Source of the DNA: Candidatus Acidiferrales bacterium
GTDB lineage: Bacteria > Bacteroidota > Ignavibacteria > Kryptoniales > JAKASW01
Assembly (NCBI GenBank): GCA_035515795.1
Contig: DATJAY010000011.1
Location: forward strand, 62,001-126,000
Reading direction: 5' to 3'
Length of the DNA: 64,000 nt
Under the pieces are notes generated by a model that made no database searches, had not been told where the DNA came from, and saw only the letters and a program-made list of their open reading frames with translations. Positions within the stretch are counted from its first letter, which is position 1, and each line of letters opens with the position of its first letter. Shown one piece after another: positions 25,378 through 34,279 of the stretch. Position numbers and translations under genes: made by a program.

Positions 25378-26049
25378 ATGTCAGTCAAAATCATACGACA
25401 ACCAACAAACTACCTACTTACCGGCGCGAGTAGGGGGCTGCTCCTCACGGTTGATTGTTGTGAGCAGCTGTCACGCTACAACCGAAGTAACAAACTCTTA
25501 AACGTTGACCTCAACCTCCTCAATGCCTTCACGGCTGCAAATAATATTCAATCCCTGGCCCATGCAATAGACACATTGATTCAAAGCTATCGTTTGCATC
25601 GAAAGCCGCCCTTCAACGGCGACGAGTTCGCTCCAATACTCTTTCAACATTTGGAGGAAATTCATGGCCTACCTGAGGCGACAATCCAAACTGTAGACCA
25701 AATAGCAAACTCATTTCAAGAGTTGCGACAACACTTTTCCGAGCAGATGAACCGAGACTTGCTGTTGCCCAACGTTACGCTTTCCAAGCTTCTCCACTTT
25801 GTTCAGCCAATTTCATTTTGGATTCTCGACAGCCGAGTTAAGACAGTCATGGATATATGGGGGTACGCTACCACGTTCGTTGGTTTCGGAGAGATGCTGC
25901 GGGATCTGTTTTCTGCCCCCGATTTCGGCGACTTCAGAACATTTGTTGAAAACAGGAATGCCGAACTTGTCGCTGAGCACCCAATTCACACCCTTCCTTG
26001 TTCGTTCCTTAAACTCGTTGATAAGATATTATGGTTCACTAAAGACTGA
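25378..26049 (+). CDS. hypothetical helical protein
   Basis: The ATG at 25378 is preceded by GAGGGGTG; a GTG three codons upstream is an alternative. The product of about 223 residues is predicted all-helical (LAHAIDTLIQSYRLHRKPP, DQIANSFQELRQHFSEQMN, ILDSRVKTVMDIWGYATTF). No family recognised. It lies 134 bp after the zinc-ribbon protein in the same direction. The two gaps around it contain weakly similar sequence (AAGACGCTCATCATTTCTATGT near 25254; AAGATGCTCAGTTTCTGTATGT near 26067). Confidence 0.55.
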   Translation: MSVKIIRQPTNYLLTGASRGLLLTVDCCEQLSRYNRSNKLLNVDLNLLNAFTAANNIQSLAHAIDTLIQSYRLHRKPPFNGDEFAPILFQHLEEIHGLPEATIQTVDQIANSFQELRQHFSEQMNRDLLLPNVTLSKLLHFVQPISFWILDSRVKTVMDIWGYATTFVGFGEMLRDLFSAPDFGDFRTFVENRNAELVAEHPIHTLPCSFLKLVDKILWFTKD

Positions 26050-26146
26050 CAGGTCAAACGGCGTGAAAAAGATGCTCAGTTTCTGTATGTCATGAAGCTA
26101 AAACGAAATATAAAAATGACGAGCGTCTTTGTCGGGCTTCCTGTTA

Positions 26147-26749
26147 TCAGCCGTTCTTGCCTGGCGGTTGTTTTAGATTCTTCGCAAGGTTTGGGTTTCC
26201 ATGCTTCTCGTCGACGAGCCACTGTACAGCACTCATGTCTGTGGTTTGGAGACCGCTGGAAGAGCGATTTTCTGCCACTGTCATACCCACGCCGAGTTGA
26301 ATCTGTTCATCCTCCAACTTCCTGATTTGCGCGTTAATGGCATCAATGATCTGCTGGTATTCGATGGCTATTTGAAGGACTTGATCGGTGGTAATTTCGC
26401 TGATGATGTATGTGTGTACCACTTTGTTTCTTCTTGCGTAGAGATCTTCCAATTGATCGAATTGATCCTGAGGTATGACGTTATTTTCAAGAGCTTGCTT
26501 ATAGATGGCTCGCTCTGCGATGATACGGTCATCGTCGCCTTGGTAGACGAACTGAGTTGGAATGTCGTTGGTCTTGGAGGCTAGTTGATGCTTGAGGACT
26601 AAACCTGTCCTTAAGAGTGCATCAACAACGGATGTAGCAAGACATACGAACTCAACAAAGTAGCCGTTATCGCCCGCCCTGTTCATGAGTTGAACGGCGG
26701 CGTAAAAACCTTTCATGAAATCTATGAACTTCCAGCCATTCAATGACAA
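26147..26749 (-). CDS. helical protein with HEPN-like RxxxxH motif
   Basis: The 200-residue protein resembles HEPN/Abi-type proteins: FVEFVCLATSVVDALLRTGL early, then YARRNKVVHTYIISEITTDQV with RNKVVH at 107-112, and VLQIAIEYQQIIDAINAQI. HEPN domains with this motif are ribonucleases or nucleotide-transfer partners. The C-terminal 50 residues look disordered. It is convergent with the gene at 25378 and lies downstream of the methyltransferase, 160 bp away. Role in the element: defence or maintenance, by inference. Confidence 0.5.
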   Translation of the reverse strand: MSLNGWKFIDFMKGFYAAVQLMNRAGDNGYFVEFVCLATSVVDALLRTGLVLKHQLASKTNDIPTQFVYQGDDDRIIAERAIYKQALENNVIPQDQFDQLEDLYARRNKVVHTYIISEITTDQVLQIAIEYQQIIDAINAQIRKLEDEQIQLGVGMTVAENRSSSGLQTTDMSAVQWLVDEKHGNPNLAKNLKQPPGKNG

Positions 26750-26909
26750 TCCCTTTGTCTATAGTCTTGGAGTATAAATGGCAACTACTGAACTCTGACA
26801 TTATGTCATTTTTCCCGAAATACAACCATGATATACGACATATGTTGTTTATTTCCTTTTTGAATGTTGCCCATTTTCATCCAAAGTTATCCACCTTCCT
26901 TATTGAGAA

Positions 26910-27803
26910 TCAAGCCGTCTCTGGCACTGAAGGCATAATGAGTTCCTTGATGTATCGTTCGTTTAGTTCAATCCCAAGCGGGACTCTATCTAGCCTTGCA
27001 GCTGTTTCCAAAGTCGTTCCCGATCCGGCAAACGGATCGAGTACGATGTCGCCGGTCTTGCTTCCGGCCTTGATGCAGGTTTCGGGGATTTGATGCGGGA
27101 ACGTCGCTGAGTGGTTTCCCCTGAAGCCACGCTTCGGAATAGTCCACACCGACCGCTTGTTTCGCCCCAAAGGATGGCACATGCGGTCGGGGTTCCGATA
27201 ATGTGGGAGAGATGAAAGTGACTTTGCCTTTCGGTAGCCTTGATACTTGTATGTCATCCGCTTTAGACTCACCAGTTTGTGCGGTTCCCTGATCTCATCG
27301 GGGTTGTAATAATAATTCCTGCTTTTGGTCAGGAGAAAAATATATTCGTGGGCCCTGGTCGGTCTGTCGTTTACGCCTTCCGGCATCGCATCGGGCTTGT
27401 GCCATATTATGTCGGAGCGGAGATACCAGCCCCCTTTGTGGAGCGCAAAGGCCACTCTCCAGGGAATCCCCACAAGTTCTTTCGGCCTCAGTCCGCAGCT
27501 CTTTCCGCCCCGACAATAAGTGTCACCAAGATTGAGCCACAATGTACCGTCGTCTTTCATCACGCGCCGCACTTCATGGAGCACATAAGCAAGCTTTTCG
27601 ATGTATTCCTCTGGTGATTTCTCAAGCCCGATCTGACCCGGTACCCCATAATCTTTCATTGACCAATATGGAGGGCTTGTAATGCAGCATTGAACAATCC
27701 TGTCGGGCAACCTCCTCAGTACCTCCAAGGCATCGCCATGGAACACGCCCCCGGCACCAACGGGAAAGAAATCTTTCCTGAGTTTGTCAGGAATCTTGAA
27801 CAT
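26910..27803 (-). CDS. beta-class DNA methyltransferase
   Basis: Motif IV TSPPYW (residues 42-47) comes first and motif I DPFAGSGTT (256-264) near the end, the order of beta-class N6-adenine/N4-cytosine enzymes. Also seen: LWLNLGDTYCRGG and the RSDIIWHKPDAMPEGV segment typical of this group. At 297 aa it is full-length. No cognate restriction enzyme is adjacent, so it is likely an orphan methylase protecting or regulating the element. The start lies 9 bp downstream of the VirD4-like ATPase stop, so the two are probably co-transcribed. Confidence 0.88.
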   Translation of the reverse strand: MFKIPDKLRKDFFPVGAGGVFHGDALEVLRRLPDRIVQCCITSPPYWSMKDYGVPGQIGLEKSPEEYIEKLAYVLHEVRRVMKDDGTLWLNLGDTYCRGGKSCGLRPKELVGIPWRVAFALHKGGWYLRSDIIWHKPDAMPEGVNDRPTRAHEYIFLLTKSRNYYYNPDEIREPHKLVSLKRMTYKYQGYRKAKSLSSLPHYRNPDRMCHPLGRNKRSVWTIPKRGFRGNHSATFPHQIPETCIKAGSKTGDIVLDPFAGSGTTLETAARLDRVPLGIELNERYIKELIMPSVPETA

Positions 27804-27812
27804 ACGCCATGG

Positions 27813-29156
27813 CTAAAAGAGTCGATGCTGAGCCGATCCAGAAGTTCCTTTCGGCTTTTCTTCATCGTCGATTCTGTATCTGGAAAGTATCTCATGTTCG
27901 ACCAACTGTCTCGGTTTTCCGTATCTCTGTTTTGATTCATTTACGATTTCTGCCTCATGCGAAGTTGTGCTGTTCTCGAACGGCAATGTGGTTGCACTGA
28001 ACGGTTGGGAAGTCACCCCATCTACCATGAGCTTTAGATAAATGTGGTAGTTGGGGAGGTTCAAAAGGTCTGACTCCTCAAATGTCGGACGGAGTTCCCT
28101 TGCAAGGTACTTAGCATCCTCCGCCCCGACCCTGAACATTATCATAGAGGCTACATTACCGAATACCGCATCTCTTATTTTTTCGTGGAGCTGGTTTATA
28201 TACTGGTGGGCGAGCACCAAGTTCAAACCATACTTGCGGCATTCGCTAAGAATATCCGCGAACGAGGTGGTCACGAAGTTGTGGAACTCATCGACATAGA
28301 GATAGAAAGACCTGCGCTTGTCTTCAGATGTGTTGACGCGACTCAATGCCGAGAGGAATATCTCCGTGACTATCATTGAACCCAAGAGCGACGAGCAGTC
28401 TTCTCCGACCTTCCCTTTGGCAAGATTCACGATAAGGATTTTTCCCGTATCCATCACGTCTTTGAGACCGAACGTGTTCTTGCTTTGTCCCACAACATTC
28501 CGCAAGGGGAGGCTTGTCAGGAACTGTCCCACCTTATTCAAGATGGGAGCTACAGCTTCCGACCTAAGCCATTGGCTGTATTTATCGAACTCGTAAGTCC
28601 AGAAAGCCCGTATCTCAGGACGCTTAACGTAGCCCAATACCTTGTTCCTGAACCCAACTTCGGTGAGGAGCCTCGTGATGTCGAGAAGCGTGGCACCAGG
28701 GTATTCCAAGAGAGTGAATAGTGAGTAACGAAGTATGTGTTCCAGCCTCGGCCCCCAGAATTCAGACCATATCTTTTTGAAAACAGAAATAAGCCCCGAT
28801 ACAACGAGGTGATGAAAATCCTTTGAAATATCTTCTAGAGGATTAAAAGCTATCGGATACTCAAGCTCTCCAGGATTGAAATATATGACATCTCTAATCC
28901 GTTCCTTCGGAACATGATGGAGCAATGATTCAGCTAGGTCTCCATGGGGATCAAGAATGGCGAGTCCATTTCCTTGAGCTATGTCAGAGGCGGCCATGTT
29001 AGCTATGAGGCTCGACTTTCCAGTGCCCGTCTTCCCAATGATATACATGTGCCCCCTCCGGTTCTTCTGTTTGATTCCGAATTTCTTCCTTATGTCACGC
29101 CAATTCGTGACAGCGACGGGGGTGACCTGCTGTTTGGTTGAATCTTTTTCATCCAT
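27813..29156 (-). CDS. VirD4/TraD-like (HerA-FtsK superfamily) ATPase
   Basis: Walker A GKTGTGKSS (41-49), LAILDPHGDLAE, and Walker B YLYVDEFHNF (DEFHNF 289-294), followed by ILSECRKYGLNLVLAHQYI, as in type IV secretion DNA-binding ATPases. There are no N-terminal transmembrane helices (447 aa), so it is the soluble form often found on integrative elements. No relaxase or mating-pair genes are visible, so mobilisation would need help from elsewhere, or the role is DNA handling in the cell. It is divergent from the leader-bearing operon at 29294. Confidence 0.85.
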   Translation of the reverse strand: MDEKDSTKQQVTPVAVTNWRDIRKKFGIKQKNRRGHMYIIGKTGTGKSSLIANMAASDIAQGNGLAILDPHGDLAESLLHHVPKERIRDVIYFNPGELEYPIAFNPLEDISKDFHHLVVSGLISVFKKIWSEFWGPRLEHILRYSLFTLLEYPGATLLDITRLLTEVGFRNKVLGYVKRPEIRAFWTYEFDKYSQWLRSEAVAPILNKVGQFLTSLPLRNVVGQSKNTFGLKDVMDTGKILIVNLAKGKVGEDCSSLLGSMIVTEIFLSALSRVNTSEDKRRSFYLYVDEFHNFVTTSFADILSECRKYGLNLVLAHQYINQLHEKIRDAVFGNVASMIMFRVGAEDAKYLARELRPTFEESDLLNLPNYHIYLKLMVDGVTSQPFSATTLPFENSTTSHEAEIVNESKQRYGKPRQLVEHEILSRYRIDDEEKPKGTSGSAQHRLF

Positions 29157-29204
29157 GTTTGGATGATAGAGCCTCGGTTAACCCTCACATAAGAGAGGCA
29201 TAAT

Positions 29205-29293
29205 TGACGGGTGAAGCAAAATTGCCCGCCTTATGGGCCTTGTGCCATGACGGTACGATTCATATCAGAATAATTAACAAAAGGAGAACTGAT
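29205..29293 (+). promoter_or_regulatory. conserved element leader, divergent copy 4
   Basis: GCAAAATTGCCCGCCTTA, then GGTACGATTCATATCAG and AACAAAAGGAG match the spacing of the other three leaders but with more changes. It lies in the divergent gap between the ATPase (minus) and the nuclease operon (plus). Confidence 0.5.
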
Positions 29294-29731
29294 ATGAAAA
29301 AGACGACTAAGCTCATCGAGGTTCAGACCCCGAAAGGAGAGCCGTTATTCCAACTCAGGATTGTTGAGAGCCTACTCTCGGAAGGCGAAGACACGGTGAA
29401 GTCACAACCGTCGGCAAATCCTTCCACATCAAAGTCGCCGGTTCCCTCAGGTGGAAACGGAATGAAGCCTCGGAACGGTAACGGGAAAACGACGACCGAA
29501 GAGATGATGACGGAACCTCAGAAGAAATATCTCTTCCGAATTATGGCCATGCGCGAAAAGACTGGAGAAGCGGCTCATGACGAACTGAAGAATCTTTTTA
29601 AGGTCAAGACTTTGAAAGAGGTCACTAAGCTCGAAGCAAGCCGAATGATCGAGGACCTTCTGAAGGAGGAAAATGACGGAGAATCCACTAAGGTTCCCGG
29701 AAATGGAGGGGAAGATGGATCATCTTTCTAG
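29294..29731 (+). CDS. element protein with C-terminal recombination-linked helical domain
   Basis: The ATG at 29294 has AAGGAG upstream and is preferred to in-frame starts inside the leader. Of 145 residues, the first 35 are a beta stretch. A disordered Ser/Pro/Gly/Asn linker follows (about 35-72). Then comes a helical domain, MTEPQKKYLFRIMAMREK ... KTLKEVTKLEASRMIEDLL, a pattern seen at the ends of phage and plasmid single-strand annealing and nuclease-associated proteins. The stop overlaps the nuclease start by 17 nt, suggesting joint action. Confidence 0.6.
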   Translation: MKKTTKLIEVQTPKGEPLFQLRIVESLLSEGEDTVKSQPSANPSTSKSPVPSGGNGMKPRNGNGKTTTEEMMTEPQKKYLFRIMAMREKTGEAAHDELKNLFKVKTLKEVTKLEASRMIEDLLKEENDGESTKVPGNGGEDGSSF

Positions 29732-30524
29732 CAGCCAGATCAACCTCTTTCTTCTCTGCGGTCTCAAGTACAGGTACTCGTACGTTGATAAACTTCCCAA
29801 GCCTTTCAAATCGTCCGGGTTGGCATTTGGAACTGCTCTTCACTCAACCATTTCTTGGTTACACAAGCAGGAAATGAAGGGGAAGAAGGTATCACCCGAC
29901 CTGGTTTTGAGGATCTTCGATGCCGACTGGTACAGCCAGAAGACCGACATGGAGATACGTTTCAAGGATAGCGAGAGAGAATTAGGACTCATCATTCTTG
30001 CTAAGCAGATGCTCCAGATGTTCCTCGAAGAACCAAGGAATCCGGTGAAAGGGACGGAAGTTCCGTTTACGGTTCCTCTTGTGAATCCAAGAACCAAGGA
30101 AAACCTTGGGATCACCTTCGAGGGGTTCTTCGATGTCATTGAATCTGACGATACGATAACCGACTACAAGACTTCCGCTTCAACCATGAACCAGGACGAT
30201 GTCGATAATCATCTTCAGCTGACCGCCTACGGTTATGCCTACGAGCAGCTTTTCCACAAGCCGCCGAAAGGGTTCAGAATCGTGAACTTCGTGAAGAACA
30301 AGAAGCCGAAGATCGCGACGTTCGAGACCGTACGGAGTAGTGTCAACTACGAGGCTTTCTTCTTCCTTGTCAAGGAAGTCCTGAAGGCCATCAAGGTAGG
30401 CACATTCCATCCGAGACCAGGGTACTGGTGCAAGGATTGCGAATATCGAGACGTCTGTCCGTTAACCAGAGGAATGAAACCAAAAGCTGAAAAGCTGGAA
30501 GAGGTTGAAGCCAATGGACAATAA
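29715..30524 (+). CDS. PD-(D/E)XK nuclease with Fe-S-type cysteine cluster (RecB/Cas4-like)
   Basis: The start is the ATG at 29715 with GGAGGGG upstream. Of 270 residues: FGTALHS (H43), FFDVIESDDTITDYKTS (D140, D150 and K152 catalytic), then the QLTAYGYAYE helix. Cysteines C15 and C239-x2-C242-x5-C248 fit the four-cysteine iron-sulfur cluster of AddB/Cas4-type nucleases. It probably processes DNA ends for recombination or replication of the element. There is no CRISPR array nearby. It overlaps the preceding gene and the following SymE-like gene. Confidence 0.87.
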   Translation: MDHLSSSQINLFLLCGLKYRYSYVDKLPKPFKSSGLAFGTALHSTISWLHKQEMKGKKVSPDLVLRIFDADWYSQKTDMEIRFKDSERELGLIILAKQMLQMFLEEPRNPVKGTEVPFTVPLVNPRTKENLGITFEGFFDVIESDDTITDYKTSASTMNQDDVDNHLQLTAYGYAYEQLFHKPPKGFRIVNFVKNKKPKIATFETVRSSVNYEAFFFLVKEVLKAIKVGTFHPRPGYWCKDCEYRDVCPLTRGMKPKAEKLEEVEANGQ

Positions 30525-30765
30525 CGGAGGGATGAGAAAACTTCGGAAGGTCCAGTATGCTTTTTACGAGGACAAGTTAGCTAAGCCTCATCCGGTCATT
30601 CGGATCGCCGGGAAGTATCTTGAACGGTTTGGATTCAGGATAGGGGATACCGTCGAAGTCGAGATCGCAGATGGCAGGATCATGGTGCAGAAGTTATCCG
30701 AACCGGATGGCAATTACACCACCGCGAAAGGGAATCCCAGAGAGTCAAGCAGCGAGAAGCGATGA
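30514..30765 (+). CDS. SymE/AbrB-like small protein
   Basis: The ATG at 30514 overlaps the nuclease end. The core PVIRIAGKYLERFGFRIGDTV, then VEIADGRIMVQKL, is the swapped-hairpin pattern of SymE-type and AbrB-type proteins. SymE in E. coli is an SOS-induced toxin, but these domains also act as regulators. Here, in an operon of DNA-handling genes, a DNA- or RNA-binding role is plausible. An internal ATG at 30532 has no proper ribosome spacing. Confidence 0.7.
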   Translation: MDNNGGMRKLRKVQYAFYEDKLAKPHPVIRIAGKYLERFGFRIGDTVEVEIADGRIMVQKLSEPDGNYTTAKGNPRESSSEKR

Positions 30766-30818
30766 CCAGCTTATCTTGCTGATTCAATTCATCCACCAAA
30801 AACCAAAGGAGAAAAGCC

Positions 30819-31040
30819 ATGGCAAACGAGAATGGCCTCTATTCCTCTGTGATCAAGTCGGGAAAGAACACGTACTTCGTGGACGTGAAGGAAGCGAAGA
30901 ACGGGAACAAGTACCTCGCGATTACCGAGAGCCAGGCCGGTGACCCTCAGAGGAAGACCATAAGGATCTTCGGAGAGGCAATCGGCAAGTTCAGGGATGC
31001 AGTAGCGGAAGCATCTGCCACTATTCCTGAGCAGCAATAA
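30819..31040 (+). CDS. PUR/DUF3276-like nucleic-acid-binding protein
   Basis: Its 73 residues read SSVIKSGKNTYFVDVKEAK, NGNKYLAITES, RKTIRIFGEAIGKFRDAV. This is one PUR repeat (beta-beta-beta-beta-alpha), as in DUF3276 and PurA-type single-strand DNA/RNA-binding proteins of Bacteroidota and spirochaetes. It follows CAAAGGAGAAAAGCC. It could be the element's small ssDNA-binding protein. Confidence 0.65.
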   Translation: MANENGLYSSVIKSGKNTYFVDVKEAKNGNKYLAITESQAGDPQRKTIRIFGEAIGKFRDAVAEASATIPEQQ

Positions 31041-31109
31041 CCAGCATGTCCGCCCATATTTTCATGGACGGACATTTCTTTAACGACTAAATACAAAGGA
31101 GAATTAATT

Positions 31110-32120
31110 ATGCCACATAATCTAAACATTACAAACGGTGACCCTTCAATGATGTATGTCGGAGAACCACCGTGGCACAGCTTAGGTACCAAGCTTGACA
31201 AGCCTGCAACCGCTGAGGAAGCAATCCAAGCAGCAGGTCTCGATTTCACAGTTAGTAAGTTCCCTCTCTTAGCGTCAACGAATGGTCTTTCACCTGAGAG
31301 TCACTTCCTTCCTGTCGATAGTCACTTTGCTATCGTGAGAACGGACACAAAGGAGGTCTTGGGAGTTGTCGGTTCACGTTATGAACCTATACAAAACAAG
31401 GATGCATTTACGACATTCGATGCGCTGGTCGGAGAAGGTGAAGCGATTTACCACACCGCTGGAGCGCTCGGCAAAGGTGAGCGCATCTGGATTCTTGCGA
31501 AGCTCCCGGATTACATAAGGGTCAACGGTAATGACATCGTGGAGAAGTACCTGCTTCTCGTGAACTCACATGATGGAAGCAGCACGGTGAGAGTAAAGCT
31601 CACGCCGATCAGAGTCGTGTGTGAAAATACTCTATGGTTGGCTTTGAGTGGATCGGAACAAGAAGTCCATGTCCGGCATACTTTGAATGCAAAGGAGAAA
31701 CTGAAGGAAGCCCATGAAATACTCGGCCTCACGAACAAGCTTTATGCACAGCTTGATGCGATATTCAATCGCATGGGCGAGACCATGATACATGGAAAGA
31801 CTCTAACGGACTATATAGAAGCTGTTTTCCCAAACAAGCCCGAATCCCAGGATAACTTTTGGGTCGCGAAGGTTCGCCACAAGATCGTGGAGCTTACCGA
31901 ATCCGGACAAGGTTCGGAAATGGCAAAAGGCAGTCTTTGGGGAGCGTACAACGCCGTTACCGAGTATGTTGATCACTATCGGAATCCGAATGGAGATGAA
32001 ACACAGCGGTTGAAGTCGATGTGGTTCGGCTCCGGTGAGAGGATCAAAAAGAATGCCTTTCGATCCGCCGTCAACATACTGGAACGGGAACGCGTGGTGC
32101 CGACCGGAACTTATCGGTGA
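31110..32120 (+). CDS. DUF932 phage/plasmid-like protein
   Basis: The 336-residue protein matches the DUF932 (TIGR03299) family: YVGEPPWHSLGTKLDKPAT at the start, LGVVGSRYEPIQNKDAF, GERIWILAKLPD, YLLLVNSHDGSSTVRVKLT and RVVCENTL. Members are common on plasmids and phages, with unknown activity, possibly in recombination or replication. The gene closes the plus-strand operon and is followed by a strong terminator. Confidence 0.87.
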   Translation: MPHNLNITNGDPSMMYVGEPPWHSLGTKLDKPATAEEAIQAAGLDFTVSKFPLLASTNGLSPESHFLPVDSHFAIVRTDTKEVLGVVGSRYEPIQNKDAFTTFDALVGEGEAIYHTAGALGKGERIWILAKLPDYIRVNGNDIVEKYLLLVNSHDGSSTVRVKLTPIRVVCENTLWLALSGSEQEVHVRHTLNAKEKLKEAHEILGLTNKLYAQLDAIFNRMGETMIHGKTLTDYIEAVFPNKPESQDNFWVAKVRHKIVELTESGQGSEMAKGSLWGAYNAVTEYVDHYRNPNGDETQRLKSMWFGSGERIKKNAFRSAVNILERERVVPTGTYR

Positions 32121-32135
32121 TGGCACAAAGACATA

Positions 32136-32164
32136 AAGGGAGTAATTTTACTCCCTTTTAAAAT
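32136..32164 (+). terminator. rho-independent terminator
   Basis: AAAGGGAGT-aattttACTCCCTTT then TTAAAATT, 15 bp after the DUF932 stop codon. Confidence 0.85.
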
Positions 32165-32178
32165 TGCAAAAAGAAATA

Positions 32179-32348
32179 AGAGACCACGGGTGGGTCTCTT
32201 AATTTAAATGGGAGGGCAGGTGCCCTTTCCGATTTTCAGTTGGTCCAATTCCTGGGATATATATAGGATCCCAGCAAAGACTGAAAATACGGAAAGGTTC
32301 GAGAATTATTTGAATAAATAAAAAAATAATGTAATGATAATTCTCGAA
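32179..32348. repeat. hairpin-rich noncoding segment
   Basis: Three separate structures follow one another. First, AAGAGACC/GGTCTCTT (32179-32201). Second, a long stem CCTTTCCGATTTTCAGT/ACTGAAAATACGGAAAGG (32224-32297), which encloses the inner hairpin CTGGGAT/ATCCCAG (32252-32274). Third, a perfect 12-bp stem TTCGAGAATTAT/ATAATTCTCGAA (32298-32348). The rest of 32349-32602 has no gene. It lies between two convergent operons, so terminators explain part. The nested second and third stems look like more: an origin, a transfer site or a structured RNA. Confidence 0.65.
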
Positions 32349-32602
32349 TTTGTGAGCTAGTACTGCCGCAACCTTTACCTTTCTATGTGAAAGAGCATTT
32401 GAAAGTCCATGTCTTGGGTTTCCAAGTCCTACACTTTTTAAGAAGTAGGGAGGGCCTTCCAGAAAGGATGTATCATATTCCTTCTACTTTAATTGTACTA
32501 CGGACAGTTTCGCTTGTCGACTGTTGTCATTAGATCGTATTTTAAAAAAAACATGACAGCGATGACCATTACTCTGCTGTACTGTCTCATTTTTCTGGAG
32601 AT

Positions 32603-34279
32603 TTAAATATTATCTCGCATCCATGGCCATTCTGTAGTTGAGCAATCTCTCCACGATTGTTCAAATTCTTGTGTAATGGAACGCAAATCGTGATCCTTCA
32701 AAATTCTGTGCAAGTACGTATTCAACAAATAAAGTGCCTGGTTTATGTACGGATTTGGTTTGAAGTCTTCCGAGTCCCAGACCATTGAGTCTCTTTCTGA
32801 AATGCGAGTGTAGGGAAATAAAATTGTCTTATGGATCATTTCCAAAAGTTGTTGAATTCTATCCTTCCCTTTCAGAATCTCCTCTTTGTTTGTCAAGTTA
32901 CAGAACGACAAACTTAAAAGGATGAGCATATCAGATATCTTGCGTGCAGTGAGTTGAGCGGCATTGGAGCCATAGAACAGATCTTCAATCACGTGGAGCA
33001 AATCATTACATGCATTTTTCCACTTAGACCAAGTGGACTCCGTGGAATGCAACAGCATATGCAACATGATTGTCAGTGTCAGCTGAGCCTTCGATTCAAA
33101 TATGTTGGATGGTCCAGCCTCTTTGGGGTAACTCAGCCTTGACACAGATTCCGGAATAATTCTCATCAATTTTGCAATGTAATTCTTGTGAATGTCGCAA
33201 ATAGATTCGATTACCCAGTCTTCAATGGTCACTTGCATTTTTCGGTCTTGAAACCAGCTGATCCATCCCGCGAAAGCCTCAAAATCTTCGGGCCATTCGA
33301 AGCATTGGACATAACCTTTCAGCCTGTCTGCATAATCGTCCACCGTTTCTACAATTCGTCTTATCTCTTTGTCACAACCGATCTCCAGCTTCGATTTCAC
33401 CTCTGCATTTATTCTTCTGTAATACGATCCGAAGGTTCTTCTGAAGATTAGTCTTCCAGCATCGATCCACGATTTCTTCAATATCCATTCCAATACTTCA
33501 TTGAGAAACCATCCCGCTTCTGTAGCGTTTCGTGCTTCCATATGATAGAAGTATGCAATCCAAAAATCCGGCTTCTCTCTTCCGTCTTCAAGAAAATTTA
33601 TTAACCTTTGCTCCTTCAACTTCGCGAATAAAGTCGGTAAGCTGGCAAGCAGAGTTCTGGGCACAGCTTGAAGACTCGATAGAGTTTCAACATAGTCAAT
33701 ATCAGGATTGAACTCTTCGATAAAATCCTCAAATAATTCCACTGGATTTGAAAAGCTGTCGGCGTATTCCACTGCTCTGAATAGACTTTCCCAAGTTTCC
33801 AGAGATGTCGGAATGTCTATTTGCGAGTTCGGGAACCAATCTTGCTTGTTCAACCATTCGAGAAAACAGTTAAGCGAATCGACCGGGGTGACATTGCCTG
33901 TCGATCTTCTCAGAATATCTAATGGCCGCGATTTGATGTTATCTCCAATTGTGAGCCGTTTAAGAAAACAGAAGGCAGTTACAAGCCCACCATGGTTGGC
34001 ATGTCCCACATAAAACAGTTCCGATAAGAGGAATTCCAAATCAGCTACTATTTCATTTTGGGCTGCCTCTGGGAGGTTTAACCAACCTAGACTCCTGCCA
34101 AGCGGATCCAAATGTCTGTTGTCAAAAAATTGCAACCGCCATTCACCAATATTGATTCCGCTTTTCCGTAAATCTTGCATTATGTCAACATGGCACAACC
34201 GATCACTAATTATATTTTCGAACCAATCGACAAACTGGCCCGGTAGCGAACTAAACCTCACCGGCACCTCCGAACGCAT
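32603..34279 (-). CDS. large helical protein of unknown function (third gene of the HDR/PLD-like operon)
   Basis: The 558 residues are almost all helical by eye, with no signal peptide or membrane segment. Seen: FVDWFENIISDRLCHVD near the start, LLSELFYVGHANHGGLV, WFLNEVLEWILKKSWID, and a Leu-rich C-terminal half. No motif for an enzyme was found. The start overlaps the previous gene by 22 nt, so the three genes form one operon. It may be the scaffold, sensor or regulator of that system. I do not recognise the family. Confidence 0.65.
   Translation of the reverse strand: MRSEVPVRFSSLPGQFVDWFENIISDRLCHVDIMQDLRKSGINIGEWRLQFFDNRHLDPLGRSLGWLNLPEAAQNEIVADLEFLLSELFYVGHANHGGLVTAFCFLKRLTIGDNIKSRPLDILRRSTGNVTPVDSLNCFLEWLNKQDWFPNSQIDIPTSLETWESLFRAVEYADSFSNPVELFEDFIEEFNPDIDYVETLSSLQAVPRTLLASLPTLFAKLKEQRLINFLEDGREKPDFWIAYFYHMEARNATEAGWFLNEVLEWILKKSWIDAGRLIFRRTFGSYYRRINAEVKSKLEIGCDKEIRRIVETVDDYADRLKGYVQCFEWPEDFEAFAGWISWFQDRKMQVTIEDWVIESICDIHKNYIAKLMRIIPESVSRLSYPKEAGPSNIFESKAQLTLTIMLHMLLHSTESTWSKWKNACNDLLHVIEDLFYGSNAAQLTARKISDMLILLSLSFCNLTNKEEILKGKDRIQQLLEMIHKTILFPYTRISERDSMVWDSEDFKPNPYINQALYLLNTYLHRILKDHDLRSITQEFEQSWRDCSTTEWPWMRDNI

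Noticed and set aside
29673-30524. PD-(D/E)XK protein with four cysteines as a Cas4 of a CRISPR system
   Set aside because: No repeats or other Cas genes are in the window. The operon context (SymE-like, PUR-like, DUF932) points to recombination of the element.
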